Source: Actinoallomurus liliacearum (GTDB lineage: Bacteria > Actinomycetota > Actinomycetes > Streptosporangiales > Streptosporangiaceae). From it: a DNA stretch of 64,000 nt. Numbering within the stretch: position 1 is the stretch's first letter; every line of letters begins with the position of its first letter. The DNA is taken from contig NZ_BAABHJ010000002.1 of the NCBI RefSeq assembly GCF_039542035.1, positions 186,001-250,000 of the forward strand. Direction: 5' to 3'. Shown here piece after piece: positions 51,325-59,471 of the stretch. Under the pieces are notes generated by a model. It saw nothing but the letters and a program-made list of their open reading frames with translations, was not told where the DNA came from and ran no database searches. A program made the position numbers and the translations under genes.

Positions 51325-51944
51325 TGTCCGGGAAGGTGTTCTTCAGCGTGTCGATGTCGCTGGACGGGTTCATCGCTCCCGAGTCCATCGAGGACTTGAT
51401 GGGGCAGCGGTGGATGGAACTGCAGCGGTGGATCTTCCCGCAGCGGTTCTTCCGGGAGAACCTGAAGCTTGGCAAGGGCGGCGAGGAAGGGCGCGACAAC
51501 GACATCGTGCGGGAGACGTTCGAGCGCACCGGCGCGAGCGTGATGGGCAAGCGCATGTTCGACGGCGGCGAGCATGCGTGGCCGGAGGAGCCGCCGTTCC
51601 ACACGCCGGTCTTCGTCGTGACACACGAGAAGCGTGACCCCTGGGAGCGGCCGGGCGGGACCACCTTCCACTTCGTCAACGACGGCATCGAGACCGCGCT
51701 CGACCAGGCCCGCGAGGCCGCCGGCGACCGCGACGTCCGCATCGCGGGCGGCGGCGCGACGATCCTGGAGTACGTGAACGCCGGCCTGATCGACGAGTTC
51801 TCGATCGCGCTGTCGCCCGTACTGTTCGGCTCCGGAATCCGCCTGTTCGAGGGCGTGGACGCGGGCCGCGTGGCCCTGGAGCCGGTCCGCGCGGAGCCCT
51901 CTCCGAGGGTGACGCACCTGACCTACGCCGTCCGGAAGCGGTAG
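51324..51944 (+). CDS. Dihydrofolate-reductase-family (RibD C-domain) protein
   Basis: A 206-residue protein: VFFSVSMSLDGFIAPE at the start, ASVMGKRMFDGGE, PVFVVTHEKRDPW, VRIAGGGATILEYVNAGLIDEFSIALSPVLFGSGIRLFEG and the C-terminal THLTYAVRKR. This is the RibD_C/YwjB-type reductase pattern, NADPH binding by GGGAT. It is translationally coupled to the SRPBCC gene. Substrate unknown; it is often part of arsR stress operons. Confidence 0.93.
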   Translation: MSGKVFFSVSMSLDGFIAPESIEDLMGQRWMELQRWIFPQRFFRENLKLGKGGEEGRDNDIVRETFERTGASVMGKRMFDGGEHAWPEEPPFHTPVFVVTHEKRDPWERPGGTTFHFVNDGIETALDQAREAAGDRDVRIAGGGATILEYVNAGLIDEFSIALSPVLFGSGIRLFEGVDAGRVALEPVRAEPSPRVTHLTYAVRKR

Positions 51945-52042
51945 GCGCACGGCGGACACGAAGGAACCCCCATGCGGCCGGCACGCGGACAAGGTCCGTC
52001 CGTCCTCGGCTGGAGGCGGTCCGAGTAGGTCGTCCTGCATCG

Positions 52043-52083
52043 TTGGCGCGGCCAATGAATCCGTGTATCGTTGGCGTAGCCAA
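52043..52083 (+). promoter_or_regulatory. Two operators TTGGC-N3-GCCAA
   Basis: TTGGCGCGGCCAA (52043-52055) and TTGGCGTAGCCAA (52071-52083), each within ATCGTTGGCGNNGCCAATG, occur 28 bp apart just before the SnoaL-like gene. A third relic, CGTTCCAATG, follows. No regulator gene is adjacent, so the binding protein must be elsewhere. Confidence 0.7.
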
Positions 52084-52111
52084 TGTTGGGCGTTCCAATG
52101 AAAGGAATGTC

Positions 52112-52525
52112 GTGTCCACGGATACTCTGATCGCCGACCGTATCGAGATCGCCGACCTGTTCACCCGCTTCGCACTCCTGCTCGACGAGAAGCGGTGGGA
52201 GGATGCGGACACCGTCTTCAGTGACGATGTGGCGGTGCACTCGCCGCGCGGGGGCGAGCTCCGCGGCATCGACAAGGTTGTCGGCTTCATGCGCCGGGGT
52301 GAGGTCGAGGGGCAGCACGCCCAGCACACGACCACTGACCTTCTGGTGGACGTCGACGGCGACCAGGCGGCCGCCTCGGCGAACTCGCTCGTGTACTACT
52401 ACCGCGACGGCCAGGCGCCCCACTTCACAGGCGGCCTGCGACTGGCCGGCACCGCAGTGCGGACGCCGGTGGGCTGGCGCCTCCGCGAAGTGCGGATCAC
52501 GCCCGTCTGGACCCGCGAGAACTGA
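52112..52525 (+). CDS. SnoaL-like (NTF2-fold) protein
   Basis: A 137-residue protein: VSTDTLIADRIEIADLFTRFALLLDEKRWEDADTVFSDDVAVHSPRGGELRGIDKVVGFMRRG, then QHTTTDLLVDVDGDQAAASANSLVYYY and a WRLREVRITPVWTREN end. It has the SnoaL_4 cone fold with polar pocket residues. These act as small hydrolases, isomerases or ligand binders. The GTG start is preceded by AAAGGAATG. Duplicated symmetric sites upstream suggest tight repression. Confidence 0.88.
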   Translation: MSTDTLIADRIEIADLFTRFALLLDEKRWEDADTVFSDDVAVHSPRGGELRGIDKVVGFMRRGEVEGQHAQHTTTDLLVDVDGDQAAASANSLVYYYRDGQAPHFTGGLRLAGTAVRTPVGWRLREVRITPVWTREN

Positions 52526-52569
52526 TCTCTTTCCGGGACGCCGGCTCGCCGATCAGCGATGCCCGGCGC

Positions 52570-53625
52570 TCAGCCGGCGGCGCGGTCGCCGACGGCGCGG
52601 CGCCGCGCCGAGACGTCGGTCAGCGCGGGCGAGCGCCAGGCGCCGTCCGCGCGGTACAGGTCGGTTCCGGGCGGCACGATCTCGTCGATCCGATCGAGCG
52701 CCGCGTCGTCGAGGGTGAGGTCGGCGCCCTTGAGCGTGGCCTGCAGCTGCTCCATCGTCCGGGGGCCGATGATCACCGAGGTGACGGCCGGGTGCGCGAC
52801 CGGGAAGGCGACGGCGAGCTCGGGCAGCGTGCAGCCGAGATCGGCGGCGAGCTCGATGAGCCGCTCGACGGCCTCGTACTTCGCGGCGTTCTCCGGGAGG
52901 GCGGGGTCGAACCGGGCGGGCGTCAGCGCGGCACGGCCGCTGGACAGGTCGGCGGAACCGTCGTTGCGGTACCGGCCGGTCAGGAAGCCCGAGGCGAGCG
53001 GGCTCCACGTCAGCACGCCCATGCCGAGCCGTCGGCAGGTCGGCAGCACCGACGCCTCGATCCCCCGGGCGAGCAGCGAGTACGGCGGCTGCTCGCTGCG
53101 GAACCGTCCCAGGCCGCGGCGCTCGGCCACGTGGTGGGCCTCGACGATCTCCTCGGCCGGAAAGGTGGAGCAGCCGAAGGCCCGGATCTTGCCCTGGCGC
53201 ACCAGGTCGGTCAGCGCGGACAGCGTCTCCTCGACGTCGGTGCTGTGGTCGGGACGGTGGATCTGGTAGAGGTCGATCCAGTCGGTGCGCAGGCGGCGGA
53301 GGCTCTCCTCGACCTCCTTGATGATCCAGCGTCGTGAGTTGCCGCCCCGGTTGGGTCCCTCCCCCATCGGGAAGTGCACCTTGGTGGCCAGCACGACGTC
53401 GTCGCGGCGGCCCTTCAGGGCCTTGCCGACGATCTCCTCCGACTCCCCGGCGGAGTACATGTCGGCGGTGTCGACGAAGTTGATCCCCTGGTCGAGGGCC
53501 GCGTGGATGATGCGGGCGCACTCGTCGTGGTCGGGGTTGCCGACGGCACCGAACATCATGGCGCCCAGGCAGTGGACGCTCACCTGGATGCCGGTGCCGC
53601 CGAGAACGCGATAGCGCACGATCAT
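52570..53625 (-). CDS. Aldo/keto reductase
   Basis: A 351-residue AKR barrel with all four catalytic residues: Asp/Tyr in FVDTADMYSAGESEE, Lys in VLATKVHFP and His in DLYQIHRPDHSTDVEE. Cofactor elements SPLASGFL and SVIIGPRTMEQLQATL are present. The ATG at 53625 follows AAGGAGC and begins MIVRYRVLGGTGIQVS. NADPH-dependent reduction of aldehydes is expected. Upstream on the minus strand, GAGCCGACTCCAGCTC (53731-53746) is a possible MerR-type promoter dyad. Confidence 0.92.
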   Translation of the reverse strand: MIVRYRVLGGTGIQVSVHCLGAMMFGAVGNPDHDECARIIHAALDQGINFVDTADMYSAGESEEIVGKALKGRRDDVVLATKVHFPMGEGPNRGGNSRRWIIKEVEESLRRLRTDWIDLYQIHRPDHSTDVEETLSALTDLVRQGKIRAFGCSTFPAEEIVEAHHVAERRGLGRFRSEQPPYSLLARGIEASVLPTCRRLGMGVLTWSPLASGFLTGRYRNDGSADLSSGRAALTPARFDPALPENAAKYEAVERLIELAADLGCTLPELAVAFPVAHPAVTSVIIGPRTMEQLQATLKGADLTLDDAALDRIDEIVPPGTDLYRADGAWRSPALTDVSARRRAVGDRAAG

Positions 53626-53830
53626 GCTCCTTGTCAGGGTGGGACGACGGCGATCCCCCATGACGGTGGTCGCGACGCGGCCGCGGCCCCGCCGCCCGTA
53701 CGGGGCCGGTGGTGCCGCACCGCCCCGTACCTTAGGAGCTGGAGTCGGCTCTAGATCAAATCCCGAGCGTGCGCGAACTCGGGCTGCCCGAGGGCCTGGC
53801 GCGGACTGCTCGGACCCTGCCTATGTGGCT

Positions 53831-54595
53831 CTACGTGAGGTCGGCGAGGAGACCGTCGAGGGCCTGGGTGAGGGCTTCGGAGTTGGCAGGGGTGAACCAC
53901 GTGGTGCGGATGCGCTCGTTGTTTCCCTTCGGGGTCTCGTGATCGGCCGCGAGCTGCTGCAGGGTGCGGGTCTCGTCGCTCAGGGAACGACCCACCTCCC
54001 GGAAGAGGCCGCGGACGTAGCGGTCCGCGTCGCCGGCGGCGATGCCGTGGCCGACGGCCCATGACGTGAGCGTGGCGAGATACCGGTAGTGGGTGGTCAG
54101 CGTCCCCGTCACCGCGGAGAAGACGTTGAAGGCCGTCTCGTCCGCGACCGGGAGCGCCCCGCCCAGGTGCTCGAACAGGGAGTCCACCACCGGGTGGGAC
54201 GGGTACGTCACCGTGACGGAGCGGCGTTCGCGTATGGCGGGCAGGGGGATGGCCCGTACGAGCGGGGCGTCGGTGGCCAGCGTCCGGCGCAGGTCGTCGT
54301 TCTCGACGCCGGACATCACGTTGATCAAGATCTTGTCATCGGCCACCGTCAAGCCGGCGAGCGCTTCGTGCCGGTTCTGACGGCGCACGGCGATGATCAC
54401 TATCTCGGAGCGGTCCACCACCGCCTGGTTGTCGGGACACACCCGCACGCCCTCGTGACGCTGGGACAGCTCCGCGACCGTGCGGGCTCCTCGAGGGGAG
54501 AGGAAGACCTCGGGCGCATCGTCGCCCTGGTAGTACAGGCCGTCCACGATGGCCCGGCCGATCTCGCCTACCCCGATGATGCCGATGCGCTTCAC
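53831..54595 (-). CDS. Pyrroline-5-carboxylate reductase-like protein
   Basis: A 254-residue protein: MKRIGIIGVGEIGRAIVDGL (NAD(P) fold), PRGARTVAEL, DNQAVVDRSEIVIIAVRRQN, then a ProC-like dimerisation half (HLGGALPVADETAFNVFSAVTGT, SWAVGHGIAAGDADRYVRGLF). The C-terminal P5CR signature (PGGxTxxGL) is replaced by TPKGNNERIRTTW, so the proline-synthesis role is doubtful. It may reduce another cyclic imine. The start is 86 bp from the next gene's stop, in the same direction, so it could be part of the 57.2-52.6 kb minus-strand run. Confidence 0.88.
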   Translation of the reverse strand: MKRIGIIGVGEIGRAIVDGLYYQGDDAPEVFLSPRGARTVAELSQRHEGVRVCPDNQAVVDRSEIVIIAVRRQNRHEALAGLTVADDKILINVMSGVENDDLRRTLATDAPLVRAIPLPAIRERRSVTVTYPSHPVVDSLFEHLGGALPVADETAFNVFSAVTGTLTTHYRYLATLTSWAVGHGIAAGDADRYVRGLFREVGRSLSDETRTLQQLAADHETPKGNNERIRTTWFTPANSEALTQALDGLLADLT

Positions 54596-54680
54596 CGTGT
54601 CCTCCTCCGTGGTGCGCGGTGGTCGTGACCCGTGTCGGTCTCGGTCGAGTCCGTGTCGAAGGCGCCGTTCGCCATGGGTC

Positions 54681-55661
54681 TCATTGGTCGATCATGCGGA
54701 TGCCGTGGTCGCCGTACCGGGATCCTTGGGCGCCGGTGGTGGGAACGGCGGCGTCGATGTGGGCGAGGTCGGCCGTGGTCAGGCGCAGGTCGAGTGCGGC
54801 CAGGTTGTCGAGCAGGTGAGGCCGGCGGGCGCTGCCGGGGATGGGGACGATGTCGCTGCCGCGGGTGAGGAGCCAAGCGAGGGCGATCTGGGCGGGAGTG
54901 GCGTTCTTGGTGATGGCGAGTGCCGTGATGGCTTCGACGATGGCGAGATTGGCCTTGAGGTCATCGCCGTTGTAGCGGGGGGCGGTCGCGCGGAAGTCGC
55001 CGCTTTCGTACCGCGTGGTGGCACGGACGGCTCCGGTGAGCAGGCCACGGCCGAGGGGGCTGTAGGCGACCAGGGCGGCGCCGAGGTCGCGGAGTGTGGG
55101 CAGGATGTCGTTTTCGACATGGCGTTCCCACAGTGAGTACTCGGTCTGGACGGCGCTGATCGGGTGGATGGCGTGGGCGCGGCGGAGGGTGGTGGCCGAG
55201 ACTTCGGACAGGCCGATGTGGCCGACCTTCCCCTGGGCGACCAGGTCGGCCAGGGCGCCGACCGACTCCTCGATGGGGATGGCGGGGTCGATTCGGGCGA
55301 GGTAGTACACGTCGATGCGATCGGTGCGGAGCCGCCGCAGGGACGCTTCGCAGGCGCGGCGCAGATCGTCGGGTGCACCGGCGGGGACCAGCCCGCCGGC
55401 GGTGCGCCGGACGCCCGTCTTGGTGGCCAGCACGACGCGGTCGCGGTGCGGGGCGAGGGTCTGGCCGAGAAGTTCCTCGTTCGCTCCGTCGCCGTAGAAG
55501 TCGCCGGTGTCGAACATGGTGACGCCGGAATCGAGGGCTTCCAGCAAGGTGGCAGCGGCCTCGTGCGGGTCGGCCGGACCGTAGCTGCCGCTCATGCTCA
55601 TACAGCCGAGGCCGAGTCGACCGACCGCTGGGCCGTCGGCGCCAAGGGTGGTGGTGCGCAT
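54681..55661 (-). CDS. Aldo/keto reductase (catalytic His replaced)
   Basis: A 326-residue AKR: MRTTTLGADGPAVGRLGLGCMSMSG, Asp/Tyr in MFDTGDFYGDGANEE, Lys in VLATKTGVR. The usual HRxDP position reads YYLARIDPAIPIEE, so the catalytic His is Ala. This substitution occurs in a known actinomycete subgroup (YxPARxDP), so activity may be kept through another donor. Cofactor motif PIPGSARRPHLLDNL is intact. The ATG at 55661 begins after a GAGAGGAACG ribosome site. Confidence 0.9.
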   Translation of the reverse strand: MRTTTLGADGPAVGRLGLGCMSMSGSYGPADPHEAAATLLEALDSGVTMFDTGDFYGDGANEELLGQTLAPHRDRVVLATKTGVRRTAGGLVPAGAPDDLRRACEASLRRLRTDRIDVYYLARIDPAIPIEESVGALADLVAQGKVGHIGLSEVSATTLRRAHAIHPISAVQTEYSLWERHVENDILPTLRDLGAALVAYSPLGRGLLTGAVRATTRYESGDFRATAPRYNGDDLKANLAIVEAITALAITKNATPAQIALAWLLTRGSDIVPIPGSARRPHLLDNLAALDLRLTTADLAHIDAAVPTTGAQGSRYGDHGIRMIDQ

Positions 55662-55721
55662 CGTTCCTCTCACGGGGGTTTCGGGCGTGAGTCGTCGCCG
55701 GGGCTGCTTCCGGAGCCGGCG

Positions 55722-56171
55722 TCACTCCGGCCGGGGGCGTCTCCACAGCAGCGTGACCGCGAGGAGTCCGGCCAGGCAGGGAGCCATGCCGGCCCAGCCC
55801 AGCGCGGGCGGCAGGCCGGTGTCGCCGGAGGTGTCCTTGGTGAGCAGCCCGGTCAGCCCGACGCTTGTGCCGAGCAGGAACATCACGGTCGCGGCGGGGC
55901 GGGCCCACCGCTTGCCCGTCGTGACGGCCCAGGTCGTCCCGACCCAGGCGGTGACGCCGAACGCTCCGATGACGGACAGGACGATCAGGTAGGCGGTGAC
56001 GGCCGCGTCGACACGCGTCTGGCTGTACGTGGGATAGCCGGCCCGGATGTGATCGGCCAGCAGATGGGCGGTGGCGCGGTCGAGGTAGGGGACGATCGTC
56101 GCGATGACGGTGAGTCCAAGGCCGGTGTACATCGCCGCGATGGCCCATCGCTTATGACGTGTCTTCGTCAT
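55722..56171 (-). CDS. Four-helix membrane protein, unknown function
   Basis: A 149-residue protein with four hydrophobic helices (IAAMYTGLGLTVIATIVPYL, AAVTAYLIVLSVIGAFGVTAWVG, AATVMFLLGTSVGLTGLL, LGWAGMAPCLAGLLAVTLLW) and a basic C-terminus. It lacks a recognisable functional motif. The ATG at 56171 follows GGAGAGCACTCTG. It lies 20 bp after the HSL-type hydrolase and 60 bp before the aldo/keto reductase, so it is probably cotranscribed with them. Confidence 0.8.
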   Translation of the reverse strand: MTKTRHKRWAIAAMYTGLGLTVIATIVPYLDRATAHLLADHIRAGYPTYSQTRVDAAVTAYLIVLSVIGAFGVTAWVGTTWAVTTGKRWARPAATVMFLLGTSVGLTGLLTKDTSGDTGLPPALGWAGMAPCLAGLLAVTLLWRRPRPE

Positions 56172-56191
56172 CAGAGTGCTCTCCTTTCGCC

Positions 56192-57157
56192 TCACGCGGT
56201 GAGGGAGGCTCGGAGGAACTCGAGGATCTCCGCGCGCGCGGCCTCGGCCTGGGGCGCCACGCCCGGCAGGCTGAGGAACGCGTGCCCCGCCCCGGGGTAC
56301 TCGGAGAGCTGCGCGGGTGTCCCGGCCGCTCGCAGTCGTTCGGCGTAGCGGCGGCCGTGGTCGGCCAGTGGGTCGTGGGTCGGCACCACCACCAGCGCCG
56401 GGGCCAGCCCTTTCACGCTGTCGGCATACAGCGGCGAGAGCGCCCGAGGATCGGTACCCGATGGAACGGCGAGCCGCTGGAACAGCTGCAGCTGCGGCAC
56501 GGCGAGGGTCGGGGTGCGGGCGTGCTGCGTGACCGAGACGTGGTCGAACATCGTCCCGGTCACATCGGCTACGGGGTTGAGGAGTACCTGCGCCTTGAGC
56601 CGCAGACCGGCCTCCCTGGCCCGGATCGTGGTCAGGGCACTGATCAACGCGCCGCAGCTCTCGCCGAAGACGGCCGTGCGCGCCGGGTCGATGCCCCACT
56701 GCGAGGCGTGCCGCACCATGTACCGCAGCACGTCCCACCCGTCCTCGACGGCCGCCGACAGCGGACTGTCCGGGGCGAGGAGGCGATGCTCGACCGAGAC
56801 GACGACCGCGGGCAGCCGGGCGGCGAGGTGGCTGTTGACCCAGTCGCTTTGCACCGCTGTGCCTACGAAGCCGCCTCCGTGCACGTGGAGCACGAGCGGC
56901 AACTCCTCGGCCCGGGCGGCCGCCCTGCCGCCGTTCTCGGCCGCCGGCCGGTATACCCGGACCGGCAGCTCGCGGCCGGGCAGCGCCACCTGCCGCCAGC
57001 TGATCGCGGCGCCGGGATCCGGATCCCCGGTGATCGCCCGCGCCGTGCTGGACGCCCGGAAGCGGTTCTCCGCGTCGCGGTAGGCGACCAGCTCCTCGGC
57101 CGTTATCGCCGAGAAGTCCGGCTCCGGTGGCCGCGTCACGGCAGTGGCCTCGCTCAT
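56192..57157 (-). CDS. Alpha/beta hydrolase (HSL/lipase class)
   Basis: A 321-residue esterase: oxyanion HGGGF in LVLHVHGGGFVG, nucleophile GESCGAL (Ser replaced-neighbour Cys, Ser in ESC), acid in VPTHDPLADHG and His in YPGAGHAFLSL. An N-terminal cap of about 60 residues precedes it. HSL enzymes cleave short acyl esters. The ATG at 57157 is chosen, giving MSEATAVTRPPEPDFSAI; the longer frame has an unlikely basic leader. It heads a minus-strand run down to the aldo/keto reductases. Confidence 0.9.
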   Translation of the reverse strand: MSEATAVTRPPEPDFSAITAEELVAYRDAENRFRASSTARAITGDPDPGAAISWRQVALPGRELPVRVYRPAAENGGRAAARAEELPLVLHVHGGGFVGTAVQSDWVNSHLAARLPAVVVSVEHRLLAPDSPLSAAVEDGWDVLRYMVRHASQWGIDPARTAVFGESCGALISALTTIRAREAGLRLKAQVLLNPVADVTGTMFDHVSVTQHARTPTLAVPQLQLFQRLAVPSGTDPRALSPLYADSVKGLAPALVVVPTHDPLADHGRRYAERLRAAGTPAQLSEYPGAGHAFLSLPGVAPQAEAARAEILEFLRASLTA

Positions 57158-57292
57158 GTCTCTTTCTCCCCCTTCCCGGCCGGAGGCCGGGTGTGTCGTG
57201 TGGTCACGCATGCCGGGCGTTGCGCAGGTCGTGCGGTTCCGGTGAGGGCGCCCCCTGAGGTTCGACCCGCCGCCAAGCACGTGTCCTTATTA

Positions 57293-57309
57293 TGCACGCG
57301 GTGCGTGCA
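57293..57309. promoter_or_regulatory. Perfect palindrome TGCACGC-GGT-GCGTGCA
   Basis: Seven-base arms with a 3-bp centre lie 136 bp upstream of the hydrolase start. GTGCNxGC-rich palindromes like this are typical TetR operators. No intact TetR gene is adjacent; only a short possible tail is seen to the right. Confidence 0.65.
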
Positions 57310-57337
57310 ACAGCAAGTGCGTTACCACTTCGCGCGC

Positions 57338-57428
57338 GGCGGCCCGCCCCATCGGGGCGGACCGCCGCGCCGCGTTCGAAGAGATCCTCGCCGCCCGGCT
57401 CACCCAGATCGAGGCCGGGATCTCCTGA
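57338..57428 (+). pseudogene. Possible TetR-regulator C-terminal tail
   Basis: The plus strand reads ARPIGADRRAAFEEILAARL then TQIEAGIS and a stop. It is a single amphipathic helix like the last helix of some TetR proteins. It follows the orphan palindrome by about 30 bp, as if the body of the regulator were deleted. Weak evidence: the stretch is short and not unique. Confidence 0.25.
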
Positions 57429-57437
57429 CGCGCCTCG

Positions 57438-58604
57438 TCACCCCAGCGAACCCAGCCTGACGACCTGATTGAGGAAGACGACGCCGTCGACCGTGTCGAG
57501 CTGAGCCGGATCCAACGGGAAATACGCGAAGTCCTGGGAGACGCGCGGGGCCGGCTTCGTGACGGCCTCGGCCAGGCGGCGGGCGTCGATGAGAGAGTGA
57601 TCCCACGGGAGCGTGGACAGGATGCCCTCGACGGTGTCCGGCGGCGGGGCGTCGTCGCCGACCGCGCCGAACGCGGAGGCCAGGAAGGCGTACCGGTCCC
57701 CCAGGCGCGTCGCGGTGATCGCCCCCGCGCTCCACCACTCCAGCGACTGGTCGCCGAACGACATGACGCTCTTGTTCCGCTGCAGGTGGAGGTTGGAGGC
57801 GAAGACCAGGGCCGGGCCGTGCTCGGCGACGGCACGCAGGTTGGCGGCCATCATCGCGGTCCGCAGGGTCGACAGCCGGGTCCACCGTTCCGGGGACGCG
57901 TCGGCCAGCCAGTAGTGGTAGCGGAGCAGGCCGGTGGCGGTGCGCGCGTACAGTGCCCCCCGGTCCCTCTCCTCCGCGCTCAGCCGCGGCGCCTGCGTGT
58001 CGAGCAGCGCCGCCAGGTCGTCGGCGATCAGTCGCAGCCGCTGGGCGTCGGCGGACTGGCCGATCGACTGGGACGCATCCATGGCCGTGGCCTCGTTCGA
58101 CCACCGGTCGTCCGGGCCCAGCAGCGCGTCGAGGGTTTCCCGGGTGCAGGGAAGCGGGCCGTCGAGGAGGGCGTGGAGGGCGGTGAGCGCCTGGCGCGGG
58201 CTCTCGGCCCAGTACTCCAGAGGGCCATCGAAGCCGAAGAACCGCAGCTTTTCGTCATGCTCCTCGTTGTACGCGCGCATCCAGCGCACGAGCTCGCGGT
58301 TGGCCGGTGCCGTGCCGAAGCGGTGGCTGAAGCCGCGTTCCATGACGTCGTCCAGCGTGCCCGCGCCCGTCGTGATGTGGTCGTCCACCACGAGGCCCAT
58401 CAGGCAGTCGCTCTCGATGGCGAACGAGCGGTAGCCCTCGTGCTCGACCAGCTGCCGGAAGATCTCGTTGCGCAGCTCGCCCAGCTCCCCCACGAAGTGT
58501 CTGGCCTCGCCCAGACCGAGCAGCAGAGGCCTGGCGGGAAGCGACCGGAGGAACGCCGAGATGCCGGTGCCATCGAGCGGCCAGGCCGTGTCCTTGATGT
58601 CCAT
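57438..58604 (-). CDS. Erythromycin-esterase-family protein
   Basis: A 388-residue protein: LLLGLGEARHFVGELGELRNEIFRQLVEHEGYRSFAIESD (about 27-66), matching the Ere catalytic His/Glu motif LGExxHxxxE, then MRAYNEEHDEKLRFFGFDGP and FASNLHLQRN, the His/Asn region near the C-terminus. Ere enzymes hydrolyse the macrolide lactone by a metal-independent mechanism; many relatives act on other lactones or succinoglycan. It is divergent from the tandem-MerR gene, so it is probably inducible. Confidence 0.9.
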   Translation of the reverse strand: MDIKDTAWPLDGTGISAFLRSLPARPLLLGLGEARHFVGELGELRNEIFRQLVEHEGYRSFAIESDCLMGLVVDDHITTGAGTLDDVMERGFSHRFGTAPANRELVRWMRAYNEEHDEKLRFFGFDGPLEYWAESPRQALTALHALLDGPLPCTRETLDALLGPDDRWSNEATAMDASQSIGQSADAQRLRLIADDLAALLDTQAPRLSAEERDRGALYARTATGLLRYHYWLADASPERWTRLSTLRTAMMAANLRAVAEHGPALVFASNLHLQRNKSVMSFGDQSLEWWSAGAITATRLGDRYAFLASAFGAVGDDAPPPDTVEGILSTLPWDHSLIDARRLAEAVTKPAPRVSQDFAYFPLDPAQLDTVDGVVFLNQVVRLGSLG

Positions 58605-58639
58605 TCCCTAAACGGTATCGTTGAACTCTCGATGTAAAC

Positions 58640-58651
58640 TTTTCCGGAAAA
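58640..58651. promoter_or_regulatory. Perfect palindrome TTTTCCGGAAAA
   Basis: A 12-bp exact palindrome stands 44 bases before the MerR-like start and 35 bases from the Ere-like start. It is AT-rich in a GC-rich setting. It is a likely binding site of the tandem-HTH MerR protein. Confidence 0.65.
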
Positions 58652-58694
58652 TGCCTGCTTTGATCGCGATGAACCTTCAATCGGTGATGCATCC

Positions 58695-59378
58695 ATGAGG
58701 CCAGTGGACCTGGCGCGCGAGCACGGCCTGTCCACCCAGGCGGTCAGGAACTACGAGGAGGCCGGCATCCTGCCCGCCGCCGAACGCACCGTCCACGGCT
58801 ACCGCACCTATACGCCGCTGCACGCGCGGGCCCTGGGCGCGTTCCTCGCCCTCCTGCCCGGGCACGGTCACCAGACGGCCACGTCGATCATGCAGGCGGT
58901 CAACCGGGGCGCCACCGAGGACGCGCTGCGGCTCATCGACGAGAGCCACGGCCAGCTCCTCGACGACCGCCGCACCCTCCAGGCCGTCGAAGCCGCGCTC
59001 CGCGATCTGGCGCCCGTGCCGCAGGAACGCGGCGACACGTTCATCGGCCCCCTGGCCAGACGGCTCGGCCTCCGCCCTGCCACCCTGCGCAAATGGGAGA
59101 GCGCCGGGCTGGTCCGGCCACGCCGCGATCCGCAGACGGGCTACCGGATCTACAGCGCGGCCGACGTACGGGACGTCCGGCTGGCCCACCAGCTCAGGCG
59201 GGGCGGCTACCTGCTGGAGCAGATCGCCCCGCTGATCGCTCAGGTCCGCTCCGCCGGAGGCGTCGCCCCGCTGGAGGCGACCCTGCGCGACTGGCAGGCC
59301 CGCCTGTCCGCCCGGGGCCGCGCCATGCTCAAGGGCGCCGCCGACCTGGACGCGTACCTCCGCGCCCGCGAGCCCTGA
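58695..59378 (+). CDS. MerR-family regulator with two HTH domains (TioE-like)
   Basis: A 227-residue protein with N-terminal MerR HTH (MRPVDLAREHGLSTQAVRNYEEAGILPAAERTVHGYRTY, 1-39), a helical linker, and a second HTH (LARRLGLRPATLRKWESAGLVRPRRDPQTGYRIY, about 119-152). It has the same domain order as the protein at 48.7 kb, with clear similarity. Divergent from the Ere-like hydrolase, it probably controls it. ATG 58695 has no close Shine-Dalgarno. Confidence 0.92.
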   Translation: MRPVDLAREHGLSTQAVRNYEEAGILPAAERTVHGYRTYTPLHARALGAFLALLPGHGHQTATSIMQAVNRGATEDALRLIDESHGQLLDDRRTLQAVEAALRDLAPVPQERGDTFIGPLARRLGLRPATLRKWESAGLVRPRRDPQTGYRIYSAADVRDVRLAHQLRRGGYLLEQIAPLIAQVRSAGGVAPLEATLRDWQARLSARGRAMLKGAADLDAYLRAREP

Positions 59379-59471
59379 GGCCGAGGTCGTTCCGTGCTCG
59401 ACCGCGAGGGCACCGCGTCGCCTCCCGTCCGGGACGCCGCTCTCCGGCCGGGGTGTGTACGTGCAGTGCGC

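Noticed and set aside
53700..53830. Short plus-strand frame SVRELGLPEGLARTA near the aldo/keto reductase promoter
   Set aside because: It superficially resembles a regulator start, but no HTH or start codon context supports it.
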